Shown here in pieces: positions 23,799-34,400 of a DNA stretch of 64,000 nucleotides. Both the position numbers and the translations under genes were made by a program. The notes beneath the pieces are model-generated. The model was given only the letters and a program-made list of their open reading frames with translations. It was not told the DNA's origin and made no database searches. Each line of letters opens with the position of its first letter. Within the stretch, counting starts at the first letter, position 1. The stretch is from Streptomyces sp. A012304 (GTDB lineage: Bacteria; Actinomycetota; Actinomycetes; Streptomycetales; Streptomycetaceae): positions 154,726 through 218,725 of the forward strand of contig NZ_BQUN01000111.1 of the NCBI RefSeq assembly GCF_026008495.1. Reading direction: 5' to 3'.

Positions 23799-24686
23799 AT
23801 GTCTTCACATGTGGCGGCCGGTGACCAAGTGACGTCAGGACTCGACCGGCGTAGCGAGCTGAGAGAGTTCCTGCGTTCTCGCAGGGCCCGGCTCGGGCCC
23901 GAGGACGTGGGCATGCTCTCGCACGGGCGGCGGCGGGTTCCCGGGTTGCGGCGCGAGGAACTGGCGCAGTTGGCGGGGGTGTCGTACGCCTACTACGCAC
24001 GCCTGGAGCAGGGACACGGCGAAACCATGTCGGCCGAGGTGCTGGACGCCGTCGCCGGCGTCCTGCGCCTGAACGAGGAGGAACGTGACCATCTGATCCG
24101 GCTGGCCCAGCCCGAGCGGCAGAGGACGACGCAGGCCGCGCCCCCGCCGCAGCGGCTGCGGCCCACCATCCAGCACCTCCTCGACACGATCAGCGTGCCC
24201 GCCTACGTCGTCGGCCGGGGCCTCGACATCCTGGGATGGAACCGGCTCGCCACCGCCGTCTTCGGGGACTGGGCCCTGCTGCCGCCCGAGGAGCGCAACG
24301 TGGCCCGGCTGTTCTTCCTGTCGCCCGAGATGCGCGACCGGTTCGCCGACCCGGGCCGCACGGCGCTGAGAATCGCCGGCGTTGTGCGCATGAACGCCGG
24401 CAAAAGCCCCGGGGATTCCTACTTCTCTTCCCTGATCGAGGAGTTGTCGCAGAAAAGCGAGGAGTTCCGGCAGTTGTGGGCACGGCATGAGGTGAGCTGC
24501 GGGACCGTCGGCGAGACCGTGCGGATGCGGCACCCGCTGGTGGGAGAGTTCGACCTTGTCCACGAACCCATGGCACTGCCCGGTGGCGCCCCGATGCGGC
24601 TGATGACCTACCACGCCGAGCCGGGCTCCCGCTCGGAGGATGCTCTGCGGATGCTGGCCAGTTGGGAGATGGATCGGCTGCGCTGA
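23799..24686 (+). CDS. XRE-family regulator with MmyB-like ligand domain
   Basis: 295 residues. HTH: ELREFLRSRRARLGPEDVGM then PGLRREELAQLAGVSYAYYA and RLEQG. The C-terminal MmyB-like (PAS-related) domain reads LLDTISVPAYVVGRGLDILG, WNRLATAVFGDW and a terminal segment ALPGGAPMRLMTYHAEPGS. The ATG at 23799 follows GGAGGA. In Streptomyces such regulators typically control a divergent SDR, which fits the gene at 22837. A perfect TetR-type palindrome sits between the two. Confidence 0.92.
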   Translation: MSSHVAAGDQVTSGLDRRSELREFLRSRRARLGPEDVGMLSHGRRRVPGLRREELAQLAGVSYAYYARLEQGHGETMSAEVLDAVAGVLRLNEEERDHLIRLAQPERQRTTQAAPPPQRLRPTIQHLLDTISVPAYVVGRGLDILGWNRLATAVFGDWALLPPEERNVARLFFLSPEMRDRFADPGRTALRIAGVVRMNAGKSPGDSYFSSLIEELSQKSEEFRQLWARHEVSCGTVGETVRMRHPLVGEFDLVHEPMALPGGAPMRLMTYHAEPGSRSEDALRMLASWEMDRLR

Positions 24687-24861
24687 GACGCGGAGCCGGC
24701 CGGAGCCGATGACGGCGCTATGCGCCGACCCGCCGGCATCTGCTGCGGCGCCGACGGCCTGGAACACCTCGTCCAGGCAGAGCGGTGTCCGTCGTGTCGC
24801 GATCAGCCTGCCCGGTTGCGGGTGCGCCTGCTCACGGGGGTGCTCGTGGGCTGCCACCGGG

Positions 24862-25851
24862 TCAGCCCCCGATGGCCGACATCGGCCTCTCCGGCCGTAC
24901 GAACGAGGGATCGTCCAGGCCCGAACCGGCCTTCTTGCCCCACATCGCAGCACGCCAGATCCGGGCGATCTCCTCGTCGGGAGCGCCTGAGCGGAGCACG
25001 GCACGCAGGTCGGTCTCCTCGCGGGCGAACAGGCAGGTGCGGACCTGGCCGTCGGCCGTGAGACGGGTGCGGTCGCAGGCCGCGCAGAAGGGGCGGGTGA
25101 CCGAGGCGATCACGCCGACGCGGTGCGGGCCGCCGTTCACGAGCCAGCGCTCGGCCGGGGCGGAGCCGCGCTTCTCCTCGCCCTCGGGGGTCAGGTCGAA
25201 GCGGGTGCGGAGGGAGGTCAGGATGTCGCCCGCGGTGATCATGCCGCCGCGCTTCCAGCCGTGCTGGGCGTCCAAGGGCATTTGCTCGATGAAGCGGAGT
25301 TCGTAGCCGTGCTCGACCGCCCAGGCGAGGAGGTCCGGGGCCTCGTCATCGTTGAGGCCCGGCATCAGGACCGAGTTGACCTTCACCGGGGTCAGGCCCG
25401 CCTCGCGGGCGGCGTGCAGGCCCTCGAGGACGTCCTTGTGGCGGTCGCGGCTCGTGAGGGCCTTGAAGGCGTCGGGGCGGAGGGTGTCCAGGGAGACGTT
25501 GACCCGGGCCAGGCCCGCCGCCTTCAGGGCGGCCGCGGTGCGCCCCAGGCCGATGCCCTTGGTGGTCAGGGACATCTGGGGGCGCGGGTCGAGGGCGGCG
25601 ACCCGCTCCACGATGCCGACCAGGCCGGGGCGCAGCAGCGGCTCGCCGCCAGTGAAACGGACCTCTGTGACGCCGAGGACACGGACCGCGATGCCGACGA
25701 GGCGGACGATCTCGTCATCGGTGAGCAGGTCGGGCTTGGCCAGCCACTGCAGGCCCTCCTCGGGCATGCAGTACGTACACCGCAGATTGCAGCGGTCGGT
25801 CAGCGAGACCCTCAGGTCGGTGGCCACCCGGCCGTGGGTGTCGATGAGCAC
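24862..25851 (-). CDS. moaA: GTP 3',8-cyclase MoaA (molybdenum cofactor synthesis)
   Basis: 329 residues, the usual length. Radical-SAM cluster CNLRCTYC, SAM motif FTGGEPLLRP, C-terminal cluster CAACDRTRLTADGQVRTC, and the terminal Gly-Gly tail (SAIGG) needed for catalysis. It forms the first pyranopterin precursor from GTP. The commonly seen LTTNG reads LTTKG here. The GTG at 25851 has an excellent GGGAGGAG site; an ATG at 25884 overlaps the XdhC stop. It is the last gene of the molybdenum hydroxylase operon and would boost cofactor supply for it. Confidence 0.93.
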   Translation of the reverse strand: MLIDTHGRVATDLRVSLTDRCNLRCTYCMPEEGLQWLAKPDLLTDDEIVRLVGIAVRVLGVTEVRFTGGEPLLRPGLVGIVERVAALDPRPQMSLTTKGIGLGRTAAALKAAGLARVNVSLDTLRPDAFKALTSRDRHKDVLEGLHAAREAGLTPVKVNSVLMPGLNDDEAPDLLAWAVEHGYELRFIEQMPLDAQHGWKRGGMITAGDILTSLRTRFDLTPEGEEKRGSAPAERWLVNGGPHRVGVIASVTRPFCAACDRTRLTADGQVRTCLFAREETDLRAVLRSGAPDEEIARIWRAAMWGKKAGSGLDDPSFVRPERPMSAIGG

Positions 25852-25880
25852 GGGGCCTCTCCTCCCTGCATGTCGCGCCG

Positions 25881-27032
25881 TCATGCGGCCAGGAGCGAGG
25901 CCGGTGACATCGGGGCCACCGGGACGGACCCGTGGATGGGGCCGGGGACGCGGGACAAGGGCAGGCCGGTGCCGTTGTTGACGCGGGCGATGAGCTCGGC
26001 GGTGATGGAGATCGCTGTCTCTTCGAGGGTGTGGGCGCCGAGGTCGAGTCCGATCGGCGAGTGCAGGAGCGCGAGGTGCTCTTCAGGCACGCCGGTCTCA
26101 CGCAGACGTTCCAGGCGGTGTTCGTGGGTGCGCCGGGAGCCCATCGCGCCGATGTAGCCGACGGGGAGGGTGAGGGCCAGGCGCAGCAGGGGGATGTCGA
26201 ACTTGGCGTCGTGGGTGAGGACGCAGATCGCGGTGCGGGCGTCGACTTCCGTGGCCTCCAGGTAGCGGTGGGGCCAGTCGACGACGACCTCGTCGGCGTG
26301 TGGGAAGCGCTGAGTGGTGGCGAAGACGGGGCGGGCGTCGCAGACGGTGACGTGGTAGCCGAGGAAGCGTCCGGCCTGGCTGAGGGCGGCGGCGAAGTCG
26401 ACGGCGCCGAAGATCAGCATGCGGGGCGGCGCCGCCTGGGTGTGGACCAGGAGCGTCAGCTTCTCCGGGCAGGTGTCGGCGTCCCCGCCGACCTCGACGC
26501 GGGCGGTCCGGCCCGCCCGAAGCAGCGCGCGGACCTGGTTGGCCGCCGCCCGGTCCGCCTGCCGGCTGCCCAGTGTCCCGTCGTACGCGCTGCCGCCCCC
26601 GAAAACGGCCAGGGTGCGGCCGAGAAGGCGCTGCGGCCCGCCGATCACCTGTGCCACGGCGACGGGCACACCGGCCGACACCTGTTCCAGGGTGGTGGTG
26701 AGGTGGGGCTGGTCGGCGGGGTCGACCCGCTGTACCAGGATCTCCAGCTCCCCGCCGCAGGTCAGGCCCACGGCGAAGGCGTCGTCGTCGGAGTAGCCGA
26801 ACGAGGCCCGTATCGGGGGTTCGCCCGTCTCCAGGACCTGTTGGCACAGCTCGTAGACGGCGCCTTCCACGCATCCTCCGGAGATGCTGCCGACCGCCTC
26901 GCCGTCCGTGCCCACGGCCAGTGCGGTGCCGGGTGGCAGGGGTGCGCTGCCGCTGACCTGGATGACGGTGGCCAGGGCGAAGGGGCGGGCCTCGCGGCAC
27001 CAGCGGTACAGCGTGTCCGCGATGTTCAGCAT
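25881..27032 (-). CDS. XdhC/PaoD-type molybdenum cofactor insertion factor
   Basis: 383 residues. N-terminal XdhC_CoxI domain (FALATVIQVSGSAPLPPGTA and SISGGCVEGAVYELCQQVLE) and C-terminal Rossmann domain (MLIFGAVDFAAALSQAGRFL then GYHVTVCDARPVF, VLTHDAKFDIPLLRLAL and GYIGAMGSRRT). XdhC-type proteins bind sulfurated Moco and pass it to xanthine/aldehyde hydroxylases. It lies between the large subunit gene and moaA on one strand. The ATG at 27032 has AGGAGA before it. Confidence 0.9.
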   Translation of the reverse strand: MLNIADTLYRWCREARPFALATVIQVSGSAPLPPGTALAVGTDGEAVGSISGGCVEGAVYELCQQVLETGEPPIRASFGYSDDDAFAVGLTCGGELEILVQRVDPADQPHLTTTLEQVSAGVPVAVAQVIGGPQRLLGRTLAVFGGGSAYDGTLGSRQADRAAANQVRALLRAGRTARVEVGGDADTCPEKLTLLVHTQAAPPRMLIFGAVDFAAALSQAGRFLGYHVTVCDARPVFATTQRFPHADEVVVDWPHRYLEATEVDARTAICVLTHDAKFDIPLLRLALTLPVGYIGAMGSRRTHEHRLERLRETGVPEEHLALLHSPIGLDLGAHTLEETAISITAELIARVNNGTGLPLSRVPGPIHGSVPVAPMSPASLLAA

Positions 27033-27167
27033 GAGTGGCTCTCCTGGGGGAGGTTGGGAAGCCCGCCGCCGCGCCGGATGGGGGATCGGAGGCACGGCGG
27101 CGGGCCGATCAGTGGGACGCTCTCGGGGCCCGCCCGGGTGGCGGGAGGGGCCCCTGCCGCCCGGGGT

Positions 27168-29381
27168 TCAGAGCAGGGCTTCGGCGGTGATGGGCAGGTC
27201 GCGGACGCGACGGCCGGTGGCGTTGAAGACCGCGTTCGCGATGGCGGGCGCGACCCCGACCTTCACGATCTCGCCGAGGCCCTTGACACCGATGGGGTCG
27301 GCGTGGAGGTCCTCCCCGTCCAGATAGATCGCCTTGAGGTCGGGGACGTCGGCGTTGACGGGGACGAGGTAGTCGGCGAGGTTGGCGTTGACGATCCGGC
27401 CGTCGCGGTGGTCGGTGGCCGTGTGCTCCAGCAGGGCCTGCCCGATGCCACCCACCATGGCGCCGAGGGCCTGGCTGTCGGCGAGCTTGGGGCTGATGAT
27501 CCGCCCGACGTCGTAGACGCCCAGCATCCGCCGCATCCGCACCAGGCCCAGCCGCCGGTCGACGGCCACCTCGGCGAACGTCACGCCGTAGGCGTTCATG
27601 GAGTACCGGTCGTCGCCGCTCGGGGTGAAGATCCCGCGCGTCTCCAGGCGCGTACGGCTGTTACGGGCCAGCAGTTGCCGGTAGGTCTCCCCGCGCGCGG
27701 GGGCGCCCTTGACGTGCAGCCGGCCGCCGCGGACCACGATGTCGGCGGCGTCGACGCCGTGCAGCGGTGACCGCTCGTCCTCGACGGCAAGTTTGATCGC
27801 CTCCTGTCGCAGCTTGTCGCAGCCGTCCTGGACGGCGGAGCCGACGCCGGCCATGGTCTGCGATCCGCCGTGCGGCGGGGCCGCCGGGAAGGTGGAATCG
27901 CCGAGTTCGAAGCGGACCGTGCGCATGGTCAGGCCGAGAGCGTCGGCGGCGAGCTGCGTCATGGAGGTGTAGGTGCCGGGGCCCATGTCGCTGGTCGACG
28001 CCTGGACCAGGGCCGTGCCGTCGGCGTCCAGCCTGACCCGTGCCTCGGACCGCATGCGCAGGGTGTCGTAGATACCGCTGGCCATGCCCATGCCGATCAG
28101 CCAGTCGCCGTCCCGCCGGGAGCGGGGCTTGGGGTTGCGCCGGTGCCAGCCGAACTCGCGGGCTCCGGTCCGCAGGCACTCGCTCAGGCGCCGGGTGGAC
28201 CAGGGCAGCCCGTTGGCAGGGTCCTCCTGCGGTTCGTTGCGCAGCCGCAGCTCGATCGGGTCGATGCCGGTCTCGTGGGCGAGTTCGTCCATGGCCGACT
28301 CGATGGCGAAGGCGGCGCTGGACCAGCCGGGACCCCGCATGAACGTCGGTGTGTTCACGTCCAGCGGCACGGTCCGATACGCCTGGCGGACGTGGGGCGT
28401 GGTGTAGAGCATCTGCCCCGGGTTCATCACGCCCTCGACGTAATGCTCGTACGAGGACGTCTCGGCCCGTATCCGGTGGACCGCCGCGGTCAGGCGTCCG
28501 CCTCGGGTGCTGCCCAGACGCAGCCCGTACTCGTAGGCGGGCCGGTAGCCCACCCCGTAGTACAGCTGCTCGCGGGTCAGGACCAGTTTGACCGGGCGGC
28601 GGATCTGGCGGGCGGCGAGGGCCGCGATGGTGGTGTGCGGCCAGGTACGCAGCGCGTTGCCGAACGCGCCGCCGACGAACGGCGAGATGACGCGCACGTT
28701 CTCCGATGGGATGCCGAACACGGCGGCGAGTTCGTCCCGCGCGCCCACCGTCCACTGGGTCTTGTCCCACACGGTGAGCTTGTCGCCGTCCCAGCGGGCG
28801 ATGGTGGCGTGCGGCTCCAGCGCGTTGTGGTGGTTACGGGTGAGCCGGTAGGTGCCCTCTAGTTTGACCTCCGCCGACGCCAGTGCGTCTTCGGGGTTGC
28901 CGCGCACGTAGTTCTGCGGCGGCAGGGGGTCGTTCTCCCGGACCCCGGATGCCGCCATGTCGGTCGACGGCTTCTCGGCGTCGTAGGAGACCTTCACCAG
29001 GTCCGCGGCGTGCTGTGCGGCCTCCAGCGTGCGGGCGACGACCACGGCGACGGGCTGCCCCAGGAAGCGGACCCTGTCGTCCTGGAAGACGTGCAGCCGT
29101 TCACCGACGAAGGGGTCCAGCCAGGCGCCCGGGTTGTCGCGGTAGGCCAGTGCGGGTTTGTCGAGGTGGCTGATGACGCCCAGGACGCCGGGCTGGGCGT
29201 CGGCGGCGCGGGTGTCGATGCCGGTGATCCGTCCGCGGCCGACGCTGCTGTCGACGATGACCGCGTGGACGGCTCCGTCGATGTCGTGGTCGGCGGTGTA
29301 CTTGGCCTGGCCGGTCACCTTCAGCCGGCCGTCCACCCGGGACAGCGGCGCTCCGACGGCTGCCTGGGGCTGCTGGCTCAC
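27168..29381 (-). CDS. molybdopterin-binding large subunit, PaoC/YagR-like aldehyde oxidoreductase
   Basis: 737 residues. Xanthine-oxidase-family large subunit: RVDGRLKVTGQAKYTADHDI, FLGQPVAVVVARTLEAAQHA, PFVGGAFGNALRTWP, MRGPGWSSAAFAIESAMDEL and GVTFAEVAVDRRLGLVRMRR, with the late GMVGGIGQALLE-type catalytic segment (AMVGGIGQALLEHT). The GTG start at 29381 overlaps the stop of the FAD-subunit gene. It forms a three-subunit enzyme with the two genes before it; the likely reaction is aldehyde oxidation to acids in the cell exterior. Confidence 0.92.
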   Translation of the reverse strand: MSQQPQAAVGAPLSRVDGRLKVTGQAKYTADHDIDGAVHAVIVDSSVGRGRITGIDTRAADAQPGVLGVISHLDKPALAYRDNPGAWLDPFVGERLHVFQDDRVRFLGQPVAVVVARTLEAAQHAADLVKVSYDAEKPSTDMAASGVRENDPLPPQNYVRGNPEDALASAEVKLEGTYRLTRNHHNALEPHATIARWDGDKLTVWDKTQWTVGARDELAAVFGIPSENVRVISPFVGGAFGNALRTWPHTTIAALAARQIRRPVKLVLTREQLYYGVGYRPAYEYGLRLGSTRGGRLTAAVHRIRAETSSYEHYVEGVMNPGQMLYTTPHVRQAYRTVPLDVNTPTFMRGPGWSSAAFAIESAMDELAHETGIDPIELRLRNEPQEDPANGLPWSTRRLSECLRTGAREFGWHRRNPKPRSRRDGDWLIGMGMASGIYDTLRMRSEARVRLDADGTALVQASTSDMGPGTYTSMTQLAADALGLTMRTVRFELGDSTFPAAPPHGGSQTMAGVGSAVQDGCDKLRQEAIKLAVEDERSPLHGVDAADIVVRGGRLHVKGAPARGETYRQLLARNSRTRLETRGIFTPSGDDRYSMNAYGVTFAEVAVDRRLGLVRMRRMLGVYDVGRIISPKLADSQALGAMVGGIGQALLEHTATDHRDGRIVNANLADYLVPVNADVPDLKAIYLDGEDLHADPIGVKGLGEIVKVGVAPAIANAVFNATGRRVRDLPITAEALL

Positions 29382-30358
29382 TTGCCACCTCCTACGACGC
29401 GCAGTTGGCGCTCGACGGTCCGTTTGAGCAACTCGACCTTGAAGCGGTTGTGCTGGAGGGGCCGGGCCCCGTCCGCCGCCCGCTCGGCGGCCTTGCTCCA
29501 CAGAGCGTCGGACGGCCGCCGCCCGATCAGCTGCCGCTCGACGGCGGCGAGCTTCCAGGGCACGGTGCCCACGCCTCCGGCGGCCACCTTCGCCTGGCGG
29601 ATCACCCCGCCGCTGATGTGCAGGGCGACGGCCGCCGAGGTGAGCGCGAACTCGTACGACTGCCGGTCGCGCACCTTCAGGTAACCCGACTTCAGCGGAC
29701 GCGGAAGGGCCGGAATCTCGACCGCGGTGATCAACTCACCCCGGCGGAGGGCCTGTTCACGGTTGGGTGTGCTGCCCGGCTTGAGCAGGAAGTTCGCGAA
29801 GGGCACGGTCCGCTCACCGTCCGGCCCCAGCAGGACCACGGTCGCCTCCAGGGCGGCGAAGGCCACGGCGACATCGGAGGGGTGGGCGGCCACGCAGTCG
29901 TCGGAGGTGCCGAGGATGGCGTGGGTGCGGTTGACGCCGTGCAGGGCCGCGCAACCCGAGCCCGGCTCGCGCTTGTTGCAGTCGGCCGTCACATCGCGGA
30001 AGTACGTGCACCGGGTGCGCTGCATGATGTTGCCGCCGATGGTCGCCATGTTGCGCAGCTGCGCCGACGCGCTCAGCTCCAGCGCCTGCGAGATCACCGG
30101 AAACAGAGCGCGCACCCCGCGGTGGGCGGCGGCCTCGGACATCCGCACCAGCGCGCCGATGCGCAGGCCCCCGCGCCGGGTGACCACGATCTCGCGCAGC
30201 GGAAGGCCGCTGATGTCGACCAGCGTGCGAGGGCGTTCGACGGTCTCGCGCATCAGGTCCACCAGTGTGGTGCCGCCGGCGATGTAACGGCCGCCGTCAC
30301 GGCCCGCGTCGAGGGCTTGACGGGTGTCGGCGGCCCTGGTGTAGGAGAAGGGATGCAT
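29378..30358 (-). CDS. FAD-binding middle subunit, PaoB/YagS-like
   Basis: 326 residues. FAD motif YIAGGTTLVDLMRETVERP, then IGALVRMSEAA and RNMATIGGNIMQRTRCTYFR. The insertion CTYFRDVTADCNKREPGSGC supplies the extra 4Fe-4S cluster characteristic of the PaoB branch. It starts 12 bp after the small-subunit stop and overlaps the large-subunit start by 4 bp, so the three subunits are tightly coupled. Confidence 0.92.
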   Translation of the reverse strand: MHPFSYTRAADTRQALDAGRDGGRYIAGGTTLVDLMRETVERPRTLVDISGLPLREIVVTRRGGLRIGALVRMSEAAAHRGVRALFPVISQALELSASAQLRNMATIGGNIMQRTRCTYFRDVTADCNKREPGSGCAALHGVNRTHAILGTSDDCVAAHPSDVAVAFAALEATVVLLGPDGERTVPFANFLLKPGSTPNREQALRRGELITAVEIPALPRPLKSGYLKVRDRQSYEFALTSAAVALHISGGVIRQAKVAAGGVGTVPWKLAAVERQLIGRRPSDALWSKAAERAADGARPLQHNRFKVELLKRTVERQLRVVGGGK

Positions 30359-30370
30359 GGGGACCGTGCC

Positions 30371-31021
30371 TCATTTCCCGTGCGCGGCCTGCTCGACCGC
30401 CCGCACGATCTTCACGTAGCAGCCGCAGCGGCAGATGTTGCCGCTCATGAACTCCCGGATCTCCTCCGGTGAGCCGGTGTGCCCCTCGTCGATGCAACCG
30501 ACGCCGGACATGATCTGGCCGGAGGTGCAGAAACCGCACTGGAAGGCGTCCTGGTCGATGAACGCCTGCTGCAGCGAGTGCAGTCGTTCGCCCCTCGACA
30601 AGCCCTCGATGGTGGTGACCTCGGCGCCCTCCAGCCGGACCGCCAGTGTCAGGCAGGAATTGACCCGGCGTCCGTCGACCAGGACCGTGCAGGCGCCGCA
30701 GGCCCCGGCGTTGCAGCCCTTCTTCGAGCCGGTCAGCCCCAGGTGTTCGCGCAACAGGTCCAGCAGGGAGGTCCGGTTGTCGACCGTGACGGTGCGCCGC
30801 TCGCCGTTGACGGTCAGGGAGACGCGGCTGCCGGGCGGCGCCTGGGCGGCGTCCGCGGGCTCGGCGCCGAACACGGACGGCCCCCCTGTCAGGCCGCCGA
30901 CCACGACCGCACCGCCGACGGCGGTGGTCGCGATGAACGTGCGCCGGGACGGGGCGGACACAGGTCCCTCAGGCGATCCCTCGGGAGGAGGAACAATTGA
31001 CTCGGGGGGTTCGATGGACAT
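30371..31021 (-). CDS. 2Fe-2S small subunit, PaoA/YagT-like, Tat-exported
   Basis: 216 residues. A Tat-type signal is visible (SRRTFIATTAVGGAVVVGGL). Plant-type 2Fe-2S motif CNAGACGACTVLVDGRRVNS and second cluster CGFCTSGQIMSG with NICRCGCY. In PaoABC the small subunit carries the Tat signal that exports the folded trimer, and the same is likely here. It is the first gene of the operon small-middle-large-XdhC-MoaA. The repeat at 31169-31353 lies upstream. Confidence 0.92.
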   Translation of the reverse strand: MSIEPPESIVPPPEGSPEGPVSAPSRRTFIATTAVGGAVVVGGLTGGPSVFGAEPADAAQAPPGSRVSLTVNGERRTVTVDNRTSLLDLLREHLGLTGSKKGCNAGACGACTVLVDGRRVNSCLTLAVRLEGAEVTTIEGLSRGERLHSLQQAFIDQDAFQCGFCTSGQIMSGVGCIDEGHTGSPEEIREFMSGNICRCGCYVKIVRAVEQAAHGK

Positions 31022-31431
31022 GCCCACTCTCTTGGTCGACGGAAGACGGATGGCGGTACCGACCACCGTCATGTGCACGAATCGGCGTGAGTACGGGAGA
31101 CGGTTCACGCCGCGGTGGACGAGCCGGGCCCTCGGCCCGCGAGGATGGCGGCGACCGGGGGTCGAACACGGTCGGCAGCCGCATCACCAGGCCCTCGGTG
31201 CGGCATGGCATCCACTGTGCTTCATGCGGCGCGATCCAACGAGCAAGCAGTTTTGGGACGACCCCGGTAGCTACGACTGCCGTTGGTACGTCTGGCAGTA
31301 GCAGGCAGAGCGGTCCGACCGTCGGCGGTGGTCTTGACGACGTCATCGCCGACAGCCGGGCATGCCGACACGGCGGCCGTACGGTTCGCGTACGGCCGCC
31401 GTGGTCCGGAATCGAGGGGCGGATCGGGAAA
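31022..31431. other. intergenic region upstream of the Pao-like operon
   Basis: Contains the downstream copy of a diverged direct repeat (31169-31353). No convincing gene. Confidence 0.5.
31169..31353 (+). repeat. diverged ~185-bp direct repeat, copy 1
   Basis: Similar to 34788-34992 with blocks of near identity: GGTCGGCAGCCG, CACCAGG, CGATCCAACGAG, ACTGCCGTTGGTACGTC then TGGCAGTAGCAG. It contains a hairpin-like pair ACTGCC / GGCAGT. Copy 1 lies upstream of the Pao-like operon and copy 2 upstream of the subtilase gene, both read on the minus strand. Confidence 0.65.
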
Positions 31432-34400
31432 CTACGGAGTGACGGTCAGGAGGGTGGTGCCGACGGTTTCGGTGCCGTCGTCGTAGCCGACCAGGCCGAG
31501 ATAGGTACGGCCGGTCGGGAGGTCACGCCAGGAAACGGTGACGTCCGCGGTGCCGCCCAGGGCCACCCGCTGTTCGGCCGGGGTGACGGTGGCCGGCCGG
31601 TCGGGCCGGGAGTCCGGGCCGATCAGCCAGGTGTGGAGGGTGTACTTCTGGCTGGTGGCGTCCTCCGGCAGGGCGAACTGGTTCACGTACACCTCGTACG
31701 TGCCCGGCTCGGTGAGGTCGAGGTACTCGTCGCTGCTGCCGGTGGGGGAGGAGATCCGGTTGCCGTCCTCGTCGTACACCCACAGGTCGATGTCGCTGCC
31801 GGCGAGGAAGTCGGACGAGCGGATCGCGACCCGGGCCAGCGCAGTGCCCTCGGGAACGGTGAGTTCGGTCCGGGCCGCGGAAGCCGGGGGCGGCGACGGC
31901 GGTGCTTCGAAGCTGTCGGTCGTGGTGCCCGTCAGGGTCCCGGTCCTGACCGTGCCCGAGTACAGGCCGTTCAGGGTCGAGGTGAGGTTGCCGTCCCAGC
32001 CCGACTTCGCCTGGAGGGTGAGGGATCCTGTGGCGCCCGTGCCGTCGGCCTGCGAGGGGACGGCGATCCGCGTGGCACGCAGGGCGACGGTGCTGCGCAC
32101 CCGGTGCCCGTCCCTGTCGCCCCAACTCACCGACCCGAAGGCCCATTTGCCGTAGTCCGCGTCCGTGCGGGTGAAGGTCACCCGGTACGTGGCCGACCGG
32201 CCGGGCGGCACGATCAGCCGGTTCGGTGAGACCGTCGCCCGGTAGCCGCGCGGTGCCCGCAGCGTGGCGGTGTAGACGCCGGTGGTGTCGCTGACGTTGG
32301 TGACGGTGCGGGTCACGGTCTGCTTGCCTGCGAGGTCACCGATGCAAATCGTCGGGTAGTTGAGGTCGCTCGGATCGATCTTCCGGGCGGTGGCGCAGGC
32401 GTCACTGCCGTCGCCGGTCACCGGGCGCTGACCGAGGGCACACAGGTACGCGGTCCAGTCGGCGGAGGTGGAGTCGTAGACCAGGCCGGGGTCGTCGGCG
32501 GCGTTCGGGGCGACCTGCCCGGCGCCGTAGTCGAGCGGGGTGGCGGGTCCGTCGGCGCCGATGCGCCGGATCGCGTTGCCCTCGTCGGTCTTGGTCGCCG
32601 CGGTGGTCATCAGGGCCGACTTGACCTCCATGGGTGACCAGTCCGGGTGCAGGGAGCGCAGGAGCGCGGCCAGTCCGGTGATGTGCGGGGCGGCCATCGA
32701 GGTGCCGGACGCGATGCCCTGCGGGCCCCTGAAGGTGCCGCCGTTGCCGCCGGGTACGGCACCGGCGACGACATCCACGCCAGGGGCCGCGATGTCGGGC
32801 TTGAGCAGGTCGCCGCCGCTGGCCACGTCCGGGCCGCCCGAGGAGAAGGCGGCGATCGCCGGTGCCTCCTGGCGTACGGCACGCGCCGCGTCGAGCCGGG
32901 CCGTGGCGCGGTCGCCGGCTCGGTCGAGGTACGCCTTCACCGCCTGGCCGGCGACGCTGTCGACGTGGACGGTGGGGACGGAGTGGACATCGCCCCGTGT
33001 GTCCAGCGGCGCCCGGGAGTTGTACAGCACCATGCCGACACCGCCGGCCGCCTCGACCTGCGCGCTCTTGCCGGCGCGGGCGCCCGTGCCGTCGCCGTTC
33101 GTCTCGCACAGCACGATGGCGCCCTTGACCTTCGCCGGGTCCAGGGTGCCGGGCCGGCACAGCGCCGCCTGGGCGGCGTCCACGCCGCTTCGGGCCGCCC
33201 CGGCCGCGTCGACGAACCGTGCGGACGGAACGGGGGAGGCGTTCAGGCCGGTTCCGGTGAACGAGGTGCCGTCGCCCAGGACGACCCTCGTGCGGTAGCC
33301 GAGATCGTGGGTGGAAGCGGCCGCGGTGCTGATCCACGGAGCGTTGTTGCCGACCCTGGACGGCCCGTCGTTGCCCGCTGAGCCGGAGACGAAGACGCCG
33401 GCCTTGGCGGCGTTGAACATGGCCGTGTAGGTGGGACGGGTGAGGTCGGCGGGATCGCCACCCGTGCCGAGGGAGATGTTGAGGACGTCCACGCCGTCCG
33501 CCACAGCCTGGTCGATGGCCGCGGCGACGTCCGCCGTCCAGCAGCCGGAGCCCTTCCAGCAGGCCTTGTAGGCGGCGACGCGGGCGGCCGGGGCGATCCC
33601 GGATATCCGGGTGCGGGAAATGCCGGTGCCGGGCACGGACGCGGGCACACCGTAGTTTCCGGCCGCGGTGGTCGAGGTGTGGGTGCCGTGCCCCTCGTCG
33701 TCGAGCGGGGACGGCGTGTCGTCTTCCGCGAGCTCGGGTACCGACTTGTTGAAGTACCGGGCGCCGATCAGCTTGTTGTTGCAGGTGTACCGGTGCGCAC
33801 GGTCCTCACCGGGGTCGCAGGCGCCCTTCCATTTCCTGGCGATGGCCTCGGCGTCGGGACGGGGCTCCGGGAGGGCCCGCAGGGACGGGTTGGTGTTGTC
33901 GATCCCGTAGTCGACGACACCGATGATCACGCCTGCCCCCGCGTTCCGCTGCCCACCGCGGAACTTGGAGTACAGACCCCCGCGCTCCTTCAGGCCCAGG
34001 AACTTGGCGGTGTCGGGGGCGGGAAGCGCGCCGTTCGCATCCGACGTCCCCCTGGGGCCGGGGGCGGCGGCACGGGCAGCGGTCGCGCCACCACTGCCGG
34101 CACCAACGGCTTCGTCCGTGCCGGTCGGCCGGATCATCTCGTTGCGCACCAGCGAGGCGACGCCCGCGGTGCGAGCGAGCTTCGTGGCCTGACTCTCCGT
34201 CAGTTCAGCGGCGAATCCGTTGAGTACGTACTGGTAGCTGTACAGCGGCCGGACATTCGGCACCTCGGCCAGCACCTGGTCGCGCGCCCGCTCCAGGCGG
34301 CGGACGTGAGCGCGTACGGCCTCGGACCGCGTGTTCAGCCTCGTTCCGGGCTCCGGCGCGGTTTCGGGCTGCGCGGCGACGGGGTCGCCGGAGAGCTGGA

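Noticed and set aside
31233..31301. Short plus-strand frame ending DPTSKQFWDDPGSYDCRWYVWQ, with a similar peptide encoded in the repeat copy near 34860-34918.
   Set aside because: Differences between the copies are not concentrated at third codon positions and copy 2 has no start codon, so conservation is better explained as a non-coding repeat.
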